From an uncultured Selenomonadales bacterium (GTDB lineage Bacteria > Bacillota > Negativicutes > Selenomonadales > Selenomonadaceae), in contig OMYB01000017.1 of NCBI GenBank assembly GCA_900315155.1, forward strand, positions 1 through 53,937: a stretch of 53,937 nt of DNA, given 5' to 3'. The notes beneath the pieces were generated by a model. The model was not told where the DNA came from. It did not search any database and saw only the letters and a list, made by a program, of their open reading frames with translations. This document shows positions 30,512 through 40,431 of the stretch, in pieces. The translations under genes were made by a program, and so were the position numbers. Position 1 is the stretch's first letter. Each line of letters begins with the position of its first letter.

Positions 30512-33136
30512 TTGAAGTATATGACTGGTAATGAACTGCGCGAAGCTTATCTGCAGTTCTTCTCGGAGAAGAAGGGCCATCTTCGTATGCCTTCGTTCTC
30601 GCTGATTCCACAGGATGATCCGACGCTGCTGCTCATCGGCGCAGGCATGGCTCCGCTGAAGCCGTATTTCACGGGCAAGATGAAGCCGCCCCGCACGCGC
30701 GTGACGACGAGCCAGCGCTGCGTCCGCACGGGCGATATCGAGAACGTCGGCCGCACGGCGCGCCATCAGACGTATTTCGAGATGCTCGGCAACTTCTCCT
30801 TCGGTGACTATTTCAAGAAAGAAGCTATCCCCTGGGCATGGGAGTTCCTCACGGAGGTCGTTGAGCTGCCGAAAGACAAGCTCTGGGTCACGGTTTATCC
30901 GGACGATGATGAGGCCATTGCCATCTGGAAGTCCCAGCCGGGCTTCCCGCAGGATCACGTCGTGAAACTCGACGATAACTTCTGGGAAATCGGCCCTGGC
31001 CCGTGCGGCCCGGACTCCGAGATCTACATCGACCTCGGCGAGGAGCGCGGCTGCGGCCAGCCGACGTGCGGCGTTGGCTGCGACTGCGATCGTTACCTCG
31101 AAATCTGGAACCTCGTGTTCACGCAGTACGACCGCCAGGAGGATGGCTCTTACAAGGATCTCGCGCATAAGAACATCGATACGGGCTGCGGTCTCGAGCG
31201 CCTGGCTTCTGTCGTACAGGGCAAAAAGACGAATTTTGAGACGGACCTCCTGTATCCGATTATCGAGTACGCCGCGAAGGTCGCCGGCGTGAAGTACGGT
31301 GACGACGCGCAGAAAGATATCTCGCTGAAGGTCATCGCCGACCATGCGCGCTCCATGGCGATTATGATCATGGATGGCATCCTGCCGTCCAACGAGGGCC
31401 GCGGCTACGTCCTGCGCCGTATTCTGCGCCGCGCCATCCGCCACGGCCGCATGCTCGGCATCAAGGACAAGTTCCTCGAGGGTGCTGTCGATGCGGTTGT
31501 CGACATCTACAAGGATGCCAGCGATTTCGGCGCGCTCGTTGCCAAGCAGGACTACATCAAGAAAGTCATCAGCCTCGAGGAAGACCGCTTTGCCTCTACG
31601 CTGAATCAGGGCATGGAGCTCCTCGACGGCGAAATCCAGGCCGTCAAGGCAGAGGGCAAGAAAGAACTCGACGGCAAAGTCGGTTTCCGCCTCTATGATA
31701 CGTTCGGCTTCCCGTGGGAGCTTACGGAGGAAATCCTGCACGAGCAGGGTCTCGACCTCGATAAAGACGGCTTCGACAAGGCCATGGAGGAGCAGCGCCA
31801 GCGCGCCCGCAGCGCCCGCGCCGCAAACATCCGCGTCCAGGTCCCGGATCTCTCGGGCATTGATGTCTCGAAGCTGAAGCTCGATCCGGAGGCCAAAGAG
31901 GCGAAGGTCGTTGCCATCTGGAAGGACGGCAAGCTCGTCGAGGAAATCCACGATGGCGACGAGGCCGGCATCATCCTCGATGCGACGCCGTTCTATGCAG
32001 AGGGCGGCGGACAGGTCGGCGATGAGGGTGCGCTCATCAGCGAGTTCGGCCACATCAAGGCGACGAATGCCAAGAAACTGCCGGATGGCACGGTTTATCA
32101 TATTTCCTATGTGGAGGAAGGCCAGCTGAAGGTCGGTGATACGGTCAAGATCGAGGTCGACCAGACGAAGAAGCTCGCCTCCGCGCGCAACCATACGGCT
32201 ACGCATCTGCTGCAGGCTGCGCTGAAACGCGTGGTCGGCGATCAGGTCAACCAGGCCGGTTCCTCCGTTACGCCGGAGCGCCTGCGTTTCGACTTCACGA
32301 ACTTTGAGCCGGTCACGGCGCAGCAGCTCGCGGATGTCGAGGAACTCGTGAACAAGGTCATCCTCAAAGGGCAGGACGTCGATATCAGCCACATGAGCCT
32401 CGATGAGGCGAAAAAAGCCGGTGCGATGGCGCTGTTCTCCGAGAAATACGGCGATGTCGTGCGCGTGGTCAAGGTGCCGGGCTTCTCCATGGAGCTCTGC
32501 GCCGGCTCCCATGTCAAGAACGTCGGCCAGATTGGCATGTTCAAGATCATCAGCGAGTCCGGTGTCGCCTCTGGCGTGCGTCGCATCGAGGCCATCACGG
32601 GCCAGGCTGCGCTCGACTACATGAATGGCAAGCTCACGAAACTGCAGGAGACGGCAGCTCTTCTGAAAACGGATGCCGATGACGTCCCGACGGCGGCCGA
32701 AAAGCTCGTCGCGGAGAACAAAGACATGGCAGGCAAGCTCGCCGAAGTCGCTGCACAGCAGGAGAAAGCTCAGGCAGCGGACCTCCTCGGCGGCATGAAG
32801 GAAGTTAGCGGCGTCAAGATCGTCGGCGGTGTTGCCAAAGTGGGCAGCATGGACGAACTGCGCGAAGTCGCGGATATGACACTGGCAAAACTCGAGAGCG
32901 GCGTTGTCGTGCTCGGCTGTGTAGCGGGCGACAAAGTCAACCTCGTGGTCAAAGCCTCGAAGGATGTCACGAAGAAGGGCATCCACGCGGGCAAGATCAT
33001 CAAGGAAGCAGCAGCAGTCGTCGGCGGTGGCGGCGGCGGCCGTCCGGATATGGCACAGGCTGGCGGCAAGAAGCCGGAAGCCCTGCCGAAGGCTTTCGAA
33101 AAGGCCATGGAGGTCATCCAGGCACAGCTTGGATGA
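30512..33136 (+). CDS. alaS: Alanine-tRNA ligase
   Basis: An 874-residue class II synthetase with editing. The catalytic core (about 1-250) includes RCVRTGDIENVGRTARHQTY; the editing domain has the zinc ligands HTATH near residue 560 and CAGSH near 663; the C-terminal DHHA1/C-Ala part ends with a Gly-rich GGGGGGRPDMAQAGG. The start is TTG at 30512 (MKYMTGNELREAYL), nine bases after GGGGG; the next ATG at 30521 is too far from it. No T-box is present. An HlyD-type gene follows after 13 bases. Confidence 0.97.
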   Translation: MKYMTGNELREAYLQFFSEKKGHLRMPSFSLIPQDDPTLLLIGAGMAPLKPYFTGKMKPPRTRVTTSQRCVRTGDIENVGRTARHQTYFEMLGNFSFGDYFKKEAIPWAWEFLTEVVELPKDKLWVTVYPDDDEAIAIWKSQPGFPQDHVVKLDDNFWEIGPGPCGPDSEIYIDLGEERGCGQPTCGVGCDCDRYLEIWNLVFTQYDRQEDGSYKDLAHKNIDTGCGLERLASVVQGKKTNFETDLLYPIIEYAAKVAGVKYGDDAQKDISLKVIADHARSMAIMIMDGILPSNEGRGYVLRRILRRAIRHGRMLGIKDKFLEGAVDAVVDIYKDASDFGALVAKQDYIKKVISLEEDRFASTLNQGMELLDGEIQAVKAEGKKELDGKVGFRLYDTFGFPWELTEEILHEQGLDLDKDGFDKAMEEQRQRARSARAANIRVQVPDLSGIDVSKLKLDPEAKEAKVVAIWKDGKLVEEIHDGDEAGIILDATPFYAEGGGQVGDEGALISEFGHIKATNAKKLPDGTVYHISYVEEGQLKVGDTVKIEVDQTKKLASARNHTATHLLQAALKRVVGDQVNQAGSSVTPERLRFDFTNFEPVTAQQLADVEELVNKVILKGQDVDISHMSLDEAKKAGAMALFSEKYGDVVRVVKVPGFSMELCAGSHVKNVGQIGMFKIISESGVASGVRRIEAITGQAALDYMNGKLTKLQETAALLKTDADDVPTAAEKLVAENKDMAGKLAEVAAQQEKAQAADLLGGMKEVSGVKIVGGVAKVGSMDELREVADMTLAKLESGVVVLGCVAGDKVNLVVKASKDVTKKGIHAGKIIKEAAAVVGGGGGGRPDMAQAGGKKPEALPKAFEKAMEVIQAQLG

Positions 33137-33149
33137 GGAGGTCTTTTCA

Positions 33150-34313
33150 TTGGACGTCGAAGAAAAGAAAGTATCCCAACAGAAAGAACAGAAAGAACAG
33201 AAAGATAAGAAGAACAACGCGGGAAGTGAGATCGACCTGACGAAGCGTGTGAAGTATTTCCTGCGCTACGGTCTCATCGGTCTCATAGCCCTCGCTGTGA
33301 TCTGTGCCTCTGGTATCTGGTATTACCAGCATTCGCATCAGTCCTTTACGGTCTACGATGCGCAGGTCACGAGCACGATGGTTGCCGCGCGGACCAAGGC
33401 ACCCGGCACGATTACCGAAATGGTCGTCAGCGATGGGGAACATGTCGAAGCAGGCGATGTCATCGCGCATATCCAGCCGAATGTGACCGAGGAGAATCTC
33501 GAGCAGCTCCAGCAGAATCTCGATATGGCACAAAAGAATCTCGAGCAGCTGAAAAAGGGCACGACGGTGGCTATGCCTTCCTCGGCCCCAGCGCCAAGCT
33601 ATACCCCGGCGCCGAGCAGCGGGAACTCCGCTGCTGTGGCGCAGGCACGCAGCCGCATGCAGCGCATGCAGGAGCTCTACAGCATGGGCGCCGTGAGTGC
33701 GGTCGAGCGCGACCAGGCCATCGCAGACTATCAGGCCGCCGTTGCGGCCGATACGCCTGCACCAGCGCCATCTGCTCCCGTGCAGAGTGCTCCCCGCGTC
33801 GTGAACCAGCCGACGGATCCGAAAGTCCTGCAGGCCGCGGAGCTCGCTGTCAAGCAGGCTCAGGCCGCGCTCACGAACGCGCAGCAGGATGCGCAGCAGA
33901 CCGATATCGTCGCTCCCGTCTCGGGGACGGTCTACGCCACGGATGTGGAGGAAGGCACGGAGGTCAAGGCTGGCGACATCGTCGTGAACATCGGCGATGC
34001 AGATAACGTCTGGGTGGAGGCAAAGCTCCAGCCGGCAGACAAAGCCAAGGTACGTCTCGGCCAGTTCGCCAAGTATACGGTGGACGGCAAGGAATACCAG
34101 GGCTCCGTCCAGGAAGTCAAAGACCCTGCCGATGAAGCGGCAACAGGCACATTCTCCGGTTCCGATGGGCAGGACAGCGAAAGCAGCGGTGCCAATGGCG
34201 GCGGTGATGAACCGTCGGACACGCGCATCACGGTCAAGCTTTCTATCCCCAGCGGTGTCACTGAGCTCAGGCCCGGTATGTCCGCTGTCGTGAAGTTTGC
34301 CTTGAATCATTGA
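33150..34313 (+). CDS. HlyD/EmrA-type membrane fusion protein
   Basis: A 387-residue periplasmic adaptor of a multidrug or secretion pump. The charged cytosolic N-terminus (EKKVSQQKEQKEQ) is followed by one membrane helix (about residues 35-55, YGLIGLIALAVICASGIWYY), then the lipoyl half TKAPGTITEMVVSDGEHVEA, a helical hairpin with Ala/Pro linkers, the second lipoyl half (IVAPVSGTVYATDVEEGTEV) and a beta-barrel. It starts with TTG at 33150, eight bases after AGGAGG. No transporter or outer-membrane partner is adjacent, so the pump it serves is unknown. Confidence 0.88.
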   Translation: MDVEEKKVSQQKEQKEQKDKKNNAGSEIDLTKRVKYFLRYGLIGLIALAVICASGIWYYQHSHQSFTVYDAQVTSTMVAARTKAPGTITEMVVSDGEHVEAGDVIAHIQPNVTEENLEQLQQNLDMAQKNLEQLKKGTTVAMPSSAPAPSYTPAPSSGNSAAVAQARSRMQRMQELYSMGAVSAVERDQAIADYQAAVAADTPAPAPSAPVQSAPRVVNQPTDPKVLQAAELAVKQAQAALTNAQQDAQQTDIVAPVSGTVYATDVEEGTEVKAGDIVVNIGDADNVWVEAKLQPADKAKVRLGQFAKYTVDGKEYQGSVQEVKDPADEAATGTFSGSDGQDSESSGANGGGDEPSDTRITVKLSIPSGVTELRPGMSAVVKFALNH

Positions 34314-34320
34314 TGGATGA

Positions 34321-34364
34321 AAGAGTCTTTATCGTGAATTTACGATAAGGGCTCTTTCTTTTTA
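34321..34364 (+). terminator. Terminator of alaS and the HlyD-type gene
   Basis: AAAGAG plus TTATCGT pair with ACGATAA plus CTCTTT, followed by CTTTTT. Confidence 0.85.
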
Positions 34365-34447
34365 TGCGGATCTGTGTTATACTGACTTTCATAGCATAAA
34401 GGATTAAAGACTTAAAGATTCAAAGATACGATGATGGAGGCTTGAGC

Positions 34448-34756
34448 ATGGTAAATCCTAAGTTGAAAGATGATCTGAACGACCAGCTCTGCGAGGCGGT
34501 GCTTTCGCTGAAGAGCGTCGAGGAATGCTATCAGTTTTTCGAGGATATCTGCACCATCGGAGAGCTGAAGGCCATGAGCCAGAGGATGGAGGTAGCAAGG
34601 ATGCTGCAGGCGGGGCACACCTACGATGATATCGTCGAGCGCACGGGTGCGAGTACAGCGACCATCAGCCGCGTGAAGCGCTGCCTGAACTATGGCGCAG
34701 ACGGGTACAAGATCGTCCTCGAACGCCTCCGGGCAAAAGAAGGCAGCCAGGAGTAA
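34448..34756 (+). CDS. TrpR-like YerC/HisR-family regulator
   Basis: A 102-residue helical DNA-binding protein of the TrpR/YerC family (ELKAMSQRMEVARMLQAGHT, then the helix-turn-helix YDDIVERTGASTATISRVKR). Comparative work on Gram-positive bacteria named a TrpR-family protein of this kind HisR, a histidine-responsive repressor of his genes. Its position directly before hisZ supports the same role here. ATG at 34448 lies seven bases after GGAGG; a TTG at 34442 is too close to the ribosome site. hisZ starts 54 bases later. Confidence 0.85.
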   Translation: MVNPKLKDDLNDQLCEAVLSLKSVEECYQFFEDICTIGELKAMSQRMEVARMLQAGHTYDDIVERTGASTATISRVKRCLNYGADGYKIVLERLRAKEGSQE

Positions 34757-34810
34757 GACGAAAGAGTCAGGCAGCAAAGATAGAAGCGAAGATAGACAGG
34801 AGACGAGAGC

Positions 34811-35995
34811 ATGGATCTGAAAAAAATGGTTTTGGAAATTCCCTACGGCACGCGTGATTTCCTCTTTGATGAGGCAGCGGAAAAACGCGACATCGAAACG
34901 AAAATCGCAGCGCTGTTCCGTAAGTGGGGCTATGACGAGGTCGTGACGCCGAGCATCGAGTTTGTCGATACGCTCGCCCTCGGCGGCAGCGATGGGCTTG
35001 AAGCGCATCTCATCAAGCTCTTTGACCGCGATAACCGCACGCTGGCGCTGCGCCATGAGATGACGACGCCGATCGCACGTCTCGCAGCCAGCCGCCTGAA
35101 GGATGCGCCGATGCCGCTCAAAGTGTCCTATATCAGCAACGTGTTCCGTCATGAGCAGACGCAGACGGGCCGCCAGTGCGAGTTCTATCAGGCTGGCGTT
35201 GAGCTGATGGGGTCTTCTTCGGCCGCCGCGGACGCGGAAGTCATCGCTCTGGCCGTAAAATGCCTGCTCGGCGCAGGACTCAAGGATTTCACGATATGCC
35301 TCGGCCAGGTCGATTTCGTAAGTGGCATCATGGAGCAGTATCCGCTCGATGCGAAGACGCGCGATGCTATCAAGGAGGCACTCGAGCAGCGCAATCTCGT
35401 CGCCCTCGATACCCTCGTCGATGGTCTGGACCTGCCGGAGGATAGCAAGCGTGTCCTGCGCAATCTGCCGCTCATGAACGGCGGGGAGGAGATGCTCCAG
35501 GGCGCCTATGACGTCGCGCTCAGCGAGAAGAGCCGCCGTGCGCTCGACAACCTCAGCGCAATCTATCGTCTGCTGAAAGCCTACGACGTCGCACAGTACG
35601 TGCGGTTCGACCTCGGCATCATCCGCGATTTCAGTTATTACACGGGCATGGTTTTCGAGGGATACACGGCGGGACTCGGCTATCCGCTCGTCGGCGGCGG
35701 CCGTTACGACCATCTGCTTTCCGATTTCGGCAACGCCTGCCCCGCAACGGGGTTCGCCCTCGGTATCGAGCGCATTATGCTGGCCCTGGAGGCGGCAGGA
35801 GCGAAGGCTCCGACAGCCGTGAAGGACGTCTACCTCGCCTATGTACCGGGCAGGACGGAAGCGGCCATCGAACGCAGCCGCGTGCTCCGCGATGAGGGGC
35901 ACAGCGTCGAGGTGGCGCTGAAGCCGCAGACGGAGGGCGAAGCACAGGCCAGCTGCGAGGCTAAGGGCTACAGCAAGCTGGTCTACGTCAAATGA
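34811..35995 (+). CDS. hisZ: ATP phosphoribosyltransferase regulatory subunit
   Basis: A 394-residue HisRS paralogue needed for activity and feedback control of the short HisG. It has class II synthetase-like motifs (NVFRHEQTQTGRQCEFYQAG, GGGRYDHLL, GFALGIERIML) but lacks tRNA-charging features and has only a short C-terminal domain. ATG at 34811 follows ACAGGAGACGAGAGC. The stop overlaps the next gene by four bases (ATGA). Confidence 0.95.
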   Translation: MDLKKMVLEIPYGTRDFLFDEAAEKRDIETKIAALFRKWGYDEVVTPSIEFVDTLALGGSDGLEAHLIKLFDRDNRTLALRHEMTTPIARLAASRLKDAPMPLKVSYISNVFRHEQTQTGRQCEFYQAGVELMGSSSAAADAEVIALAVKCLLGAGLKDFTICLGQVDFVSGIMEQYPLDAKTRDAIKEALEQRNLVALDTLVDGLDLPEDSKRVLRNLPLMNGGEEMLQGAYDVALSEKSRRALDNLSAIYRLLKAYDVAQYVRFDLGIIRDFSYYTGMVFEGYTAGLGYPLVGGGRYDHLLSDFGNACPATGFALGIERIMLALEAAGAKAPTAVKDVYLAYVPGRTEAAIERSRVLRDEGHSVEVALKPQTEGEAQASCEAKGYSKLVYVK

Positions 35996-36507
35996 TCCAG
36001 CGCGTCCGGCAGTTCTTCCGCGCCCTGCATGCGCATCTCTCTGAGAACGAGAAACGGCTCGTCGCCGCGCATCTGAACGAGGAGGAACGGAGGCTTTTCT
36101 ACGCCATGCATCCCATCGACCAGGCTCATGCCGTCCATGTCGCTGAGACGGCTGCGAGGCTTGCGGATGAGGCAGAGGAGCAGGGATGTGGGATGCCGCG
36201 CGAATTCCTGCTCCGCTGTGCGCTTCTGCACGATGTCGGCCGCGTCAAAGGCGATCTCGATCTTTGGGGCAAGGTCTGGGCCGTGCTCGCGCATCACTAT
36301 CTGCCAAAGCTCTCCAGGAGGCTCGCCGACGGAAAGTGCGTGCATTTCCTATATGTCTATTACCACCACGCCGAAATCGGGGCGGAAAAGCTGCGCGCCA
36401 TCGGAGACGACGACATCGCAGACGTCATCCGTTGGCATCACAGTCCCGCCAAGCCCGGCGATGGGATGGCGCTGAATCTGCTGAGAGAGGCGGATGAGCG
36501 GAATTGA
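35992..36507 (+). CDS. HD-domain phosphohydrolase-like protein
   Basis: A 171-residue protein with an HD-type metal site: HAVHVAETAARLADEAE, then ALLHDVGRVKG (HD pair), YYHHAEIGAEKL and IRWHHSP. The substrate is unknown; family members cleave phosphate esters of nucleotides. It overlaps hisZ by four bases and precedes hisG, so it is translated with the his genes. No histidinol-phosphatase gene is visible in this otherwise complete pathway, which makes this hydrolase a candidate (speculative). Confidence 0.75.
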   Translation: MIQRVRQFFRALHAHLSENEKRLVAAHLNEEERRLFYAMHPIDQAHAVHVAETAARLADEAEEQGCGMPREFLLRCALLHDVGRVKGDLDLWGKVWAVLAHHYLPKLSRRLADGKCVHFLYVYYHHAEIGAEKLRAIGDDDIADVIRWHHSPAKPGDGMALNLLREADERN

Positions 36508-36571
36508 TGCACTTTACAGATGTGTCTTTAATGTGTACAATATGTAACAGAAAATAAATTTCTTGAATCGC

Positions 36572-36600
36572 TTGACGAGATTTGTATAACGTGTTAGTAT
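36572..36600 (+). promoter_or_regulatory. Promoter of hisG operon
   Basis: TTGACG (36572-36577), 17 bp, TAGTAT (36595-36600). An interrupted dyad AGTAT (36596-36600) ... ATACT (36613-36617) covers the -10 and start region, a fitting place for a repressor such as the TrpR-like protein encoded upstream. Confidence 0.65.
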
Positions 36601-36671
36601 ATTTACATGTTAATACTTTAATTGGGTAAAGAATCAAAACGGCGGGAGCCGTTGGAATAGGAGGCCTGCTC

Positions 36672-37334
36672 ATGCAGCAGAAGGATAACGAGTATTTGAC
36701 GGTGGCTCTGCCGAAGGGCAAGCTGTTCGGCCTGTCGGCTGACCTCTTTGCACAGATCGGTTACACGGCGGAGGGGCTTTCCGATAAGTCCCGCAAGCTC
36801 ATCATTTCGAACGATGAGAAAAAAATCCGTTTCATCGTTTCGAAGACGGCGGATGTACCGACCTACGTGGAGTACGGCGCTGCGGATATCGGCGTCATCG
36901 GCAAGGATGTGCTCGTTGAGTCACAGAAGGATGTCTACGAGCTGCTGGATCTCGGTTTCGGCAAATGCCACGTCATGATGGCCGTACCGAAGGCGGCGAA
37001 GCGCGCGAAGCTTACGGATTACGCCCATACGCGCGTCGCGACGAAGTTCCCGCATATCGCGGAGCAGTTCTTCGGGCGGCACGGCATGCAGATGGAGTAC
37101 ATCAAGCTGAACGGCTCCATCGAGCTCGGCCCGATCGTGGGACTCTCCGAGAGCATCGTCGATATCGTCGAGACAGGCACGACGCTCCGCGAGAATGACC
37201 TCGAGGAGATTGCCTACATCATGGATGCGACGGCACGCCTCATCGCGAACCGCGTGAGCTTCAAGCTGAAGTTCGACCGTATCAACACGATGGTACAGGA
37301 CCTGCGCAAGGTCCTCGCCGAGCAGGCCAAATAA
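36672..37334 (+). CDS. hisG: ATP phosphoribosyltransferase, short catalytic subunit
   Basis: The 220-residue HisG-S catalysing the first step of histidine synthesis (ATP + PRPP). It lacks the C-terminal regulatory domain of the long form, which is supplied by HisZ. Motifs: ALPKGKLFG at the N-terminus, and the PRPP loop ESIVDIVETGTTLRENDL. ATG at 36672 is seven bases after AGGAGG. First gene of a dense his operon. Confidence 0.97.
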   Translation: MQQKDNEYLTVALPKGKLFGLSADLFAQIGYTAEGLSDKSRKLIISNDEKKIRFIVSKTADVPTYVEYGAADIGVIGKDVLVESQKDVYELLDLGFGKCHVMMAVPKAAKRAKLTDYAHTRVATKFPHIAEQFFGRHGMQMEYIKLNGSIELGPIVGLSESIVDIVETGTTLRENDLEEIAYIMDATARLIANRVSFKLKFDRINTMVQDLRKVLAEQAK

Positions 37335-37368
37335 CCGGTAACCAGATCAGAGAGTGAGGCTTTTATTT

Positions 37369-38709
37369 ATGGAAATCATTCAGGCAGCAGAGGTTGGCGA
37401 GCAGGAGGTCGAGCGCCTGCTCACGAAGGCAGCATTTGATGAAGTAGAGCTCAGCCCGAAAATCCGCGAGGCGAACAAGAAGACGTTCGGCCGCGACATG
37501 AGCGCCGCGGAGCTCGTCCGTCAGATCGTCGGCGATGTCCGCCGCGATGGCGATAAGGCCGTCATGCATTATACGAAGCTCATCGACCGCGTGGATATGA
37601 CACCCGCAGAGTTCCTCGTGACGGAGGAGGAGTTCGCAGCCGCAGAAAAGGCTGTCGATCCCGCCGTCGTCGAGTCCCTCACGAAAGCTGCCGCGAATGT
37701 CCGCCGTTACCATGAAGAGCAGAAGCCGAACTCCTGGATGACTTACCGTGATCACGGCTCCATCCTCGGTCAGACGATCGTTCCGCTCGACCGCGTCGGC
37801 ATCTATGTGCCAGGCGGTACGGCAGCGTATCCGTCCTCGGTTATCATGAATGCCATGCCAGCTGTCGTCGCTGGTGTCGGCGAAATCATCATGATGGTCC
37901 CGCCGAAAAACGGCAAGATCAATCCGTATGTGCTCGTCGCCGCAAAGGCCGCAGGCATCAAGAAGATTTACAAGATCGGCGGTGCGCAGGCCATCGCGGC
38001 CATGGCGTTCGGCACGGAGACGATTCCCCGCGTCGATAAGATCACGGGACCGGGCAACATCTTCGTGACGCTCGCGAAGAAAGAGGTCTATGGGCATTGC
38101 GACATCGATATGCTCGCCGGCCCGTCCGAAATCCTCATCGTGGCGGATGAGAAAGCGGACCCCGTTTACACGGCAGCGGATATGCTGAGCCAGGCGGAGC
38201 ACGACCCGCTCGCGTGCTCCATCGTCATCACGGACTCGCAGGAGCTCGCCGACAAGGTTGCTGCGGAAGTAAAAGTCCAGCTCGAAAAACTCCCGCGCAA
38301 GGAAATCGCGCAGGCATCCATCGACCGTAATGGCAAGATTATCGTTGCGGAGGATCTCATGCAGGCGATGAAGTTCGCGAATGTTTCCGCCCCGGAGCAT
38401 ATGGAACTTCTCGTGGAGCAGCCGTTCCAGTGGCTGCCGTACGTGCGCCACGCCGGTGCCGTGTTCCTCGGTGCTTACTCGCCGGAGCCGCTCGGTGACT
38501 ATTTTGCCGGTCCGGATCACATCCTGCCGACGGGGGGCACAGCACGCTACTATTCGTGCCTCAATGTCGAGACGTTCATGAAGCGCACGAGCATCATCTC
38601 GTACACGCAGCCGGCACTCATGGATGTCAGCGAGGACATCATCCGCCTCGCCGAGACCGAAGGCCTGCAGGCGCATGCCAATGCCATCCGCATCCGCAAG
38701 AACCAGTAA
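37369..38709 (+). CDS. hisD: Histidinol dehydrogenase
   Basis: A 446-residue Zn enzyme that performs the last two oxidations, histidinol to histidine. The signature IGGAQAIAAMAFGTETIPRV and the metal/substrate residues in GPSEILIVAD and AEHDPLA are present. ATG at 37369 is used; the GTG at 37354 has no ribosome site. It lies 34 bases after hisG. Confidence 0.97.
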   Translation: MEIIQAAEVGEQEVERLLTKAAFDEVELSPKIREANKKTFGRDMSAAELVRQIVGDVRRDGDKAVMHYTKLIDRVDMTPAEFLVTEEEFAAAEKAVDPAVVESLTKAAANVRRYHEEQKPNSWMTYRDHGSILGQTIVPLDRVGIYVPGGTAAYPSSVIMNAMPAVVAGVGEIIMMVPPKNGKINPYVLVAAKAAGIKKIYKIGGAQAIAAMAFGTETIPRVDKITGPGNIFVTLAKKEVYGHCDIDMLAGPSEILIVADEKADPVYTAADMLSQAEHDPLACSIVITDSQELADKVAAEVKVQLEKLPRKEIAQASIDRNGKIIVAEDLMQAMKFANVSAPEHMELLVEQPFQWLPYVRHAGAVFLGAYSPEPLGDYFAGPDHILPTGGTARYYSCLNVETFMKRTSIISYTQPALMDVSEDIIRLAETEGLQAHANAIRIRKNQ

Positions 38710-38722
38710 GGGGGAGCTTTTT

Positions 38723-39796
38723 ATGCTGAAATACCGCAAGGGTTTGAATGATATGCCGCCGTACGATGGGACGGATAAATTCTACAACATCAAAGTCAAT
38801 GCCAATGAGTGCAACATGGCGATGCCGCCCATCGTGGCGGAGCGCCTCATGGCCCGTTTGCAGAGCGTTCCTATCAACCGCTATCCGGGCGAGGAGTACG
38901 ACAACCTCGTCGACCAGATCGCGCGCAATTTCAAGCTGCAGCCGGAGAACGTGTTCCTCGGCAATGGCTCAAGCGAGCTCATCGAGAAGATTTTCTACTG
39001 CTTCGGCGGTTCGAAGGCCAAGAAAATCGTCTTCCCGGATCCGTCGTTTTCCATGTATCACATCTACGCGCAGGCTGCGCAGGCCGATGCGGTGACGGTT
39101 CCGCTCGAGACGGATTTCACGCTCGATATCGATAAGTTCGTCACGGCCATCAACGATAACAATGCCGCACTCGCCGTGCTCTGCAACCCGAACAACCCGA
39201 CGGGCGGTGCGCTCCCTGTGAGCGATATCCAGTATATCCTCGATAACATCAAGACGACGACGGCGTTCCTGCTCGATGAGGCGTATGTCGAGTTCTACGG
39301 CCGCAGCGCGGTGAGCCTGCTCAAAGACTACCCGAACCTCATCATCTGCCGCACGTTCTCGAAGGCTTACGGCCTGGCCGGTGCCCGCGTGGGCTACATG
39401 CTCGCCGCCCGTCCGGTCGTCGCGATGATCGGCAAGTCCTTCATGCCGTATCACATGAACAGCCTCTCGCTCGCGACGGCGGATATCTGTTATCAGATGC
39501 GCCAGGAGTTCGTTCCGCACATCCAGATCATGATTTCCGAGCGCAAGCGCATGGCGGAGCAGATCAAGCAGCTGCCGGGCTTTGCCGTGTTCCCGTCCGA
39601 GACGAATTTCCTGCTCGTACACGTCAATGACCAGCCGGAGCTCGTCGAGCTCTTTGAGAAAAACGACGTCGGCGTGCGGTTCTTCAGCCCGGACAACAAA
39701 CGGCTAAAAGACTACATCCGCATCTCGATGGGCACGCGCGAGGAAAATGATACGTGGTTCGGCCTCATGAAGGCATTCTCGGAGGGCAGAGGCTGA
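38723..39796 (+). CDS. hisC: Histidinol-phosphate aminotransferase
   Basis: A 357-residue PLP enzyme of fold type I. The substrate-loop [11 protein letters not shown], acidic DEAYVEFYG, and the PLP lysine in [15 protein letters not shown] are clear. The ribosome site is GGGGAGC, seven bases before ATG. The stop overlaps the hisB start (TGATG). Confidence 0.96.
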   Translation: MLKYRKGLNDMPPYDGTDKFYNIKVNANECNMAMPPIVAERLMARLQSVPINRYPGEEYDNLVDQIARNFKLQPENVFLGNGSSELIEKIFYCFGGSKAKKIVFPDPSFSMYHIYAQAAQADAVTVPLETDFTLDIDKFVTAINDNNAALAVLCNPNNPTGGALPVSDIQYILDNIKTTTAFLLDEAYVEFYGRSAVSLLKDYPNLIICRTFSKAYGLAGARVGYMLAARPVVAMIGKSFMPYHMNSLSLATADICYQMRQEFVPHIQIMISERKRMAEQIKQLPGFAVFPSETNFLLVHVNDQPELVELFEKNDVGVRFFSPDNKRLKDYIRISMGTREENDTWFGLMKAFSEGRG

Positions 39797-40404
39797 TGGC
39801 AGAGGTTTTACAGAAACGTCCGCGCTGCGCGACCGTGCACCGCGCGACGGCGGAGACGAAGGTAGAGGTCACGATCGACCTCGATGGGACGGGCAAGGCG
39901 GATATCAGGACAGGGATTGGGTTCTTCGACCACATGCTGAACCTGCTCACGGCGCACAGCCTCATGGACCTCAGAGTCCGCTGCGATGGCGACCTCGAGG
40001 TAGACGGGCATCACAGCGTCGAGGATATCGGCATTACGCTCGGACAGGCCTTCCGTGAGGCTCTCGGCGATAAATGCGGCATCCGCCGCTATGCGACGTT
40101 CTTCCTGCCGATGGATGAGGCACTCGCGCGGATTGCACTCGACATCAGCGGCCGCCCGTTCCTCGTCTACGATGGCGGAGAGATGGCGCCGATGATCGGC
40201 AGCTACGACACGGAGCTTACGGAGGAGTTTCTGCGCGCCTTTGCCGTGAACGCCGGCGTGACGCTGCACGTGGCCGTCCTCTACGGCACGAATTCGCACC
40301 ACAAGGTTGAGGCGATTTTCAAGGGCCTCGGCCATGCCCTGCGCCAGGCCGTGGAAAAAGACCCGCGCGTGAGCGGCGTGCCTTCGACGAAGGGCATGCT
40401 CTGA
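39796..40404 (+). CDS. hisB: Imidazoleglycerol-phosphate dehydratase
   Basis: A 202-residue monofunctional dehydratase with the two half-site His motifs [19 protein letters not shown] and [18 protein letters not shown]. It lacks the N-terminal histidinol-phosphatase domain of the enterobacterial protein. It begins on the last base of the hisC stop. Confidence 0.97.
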   Translation: MAEVLQKRPRCATVHRATAETKVEVTIDLDGTGKADIRTGIGFFDHMLNLLTAHSLMDLRVRCDGDLEVDGHHSVEDIGITLGQAFREALGDKCGIRRYATFFLPMDEALARIALDISGRPFLVYDGGEMAPMIGSYDTELTEEFLRAFAVNAGVTLHVAVLYGTNSHHKVEAIFKGLGHALRQAVEKDPRVSGVPSTKGML

Positions 40405-40431
40405 TTTCGTCTGGCGAAAGGAGAAATGACC

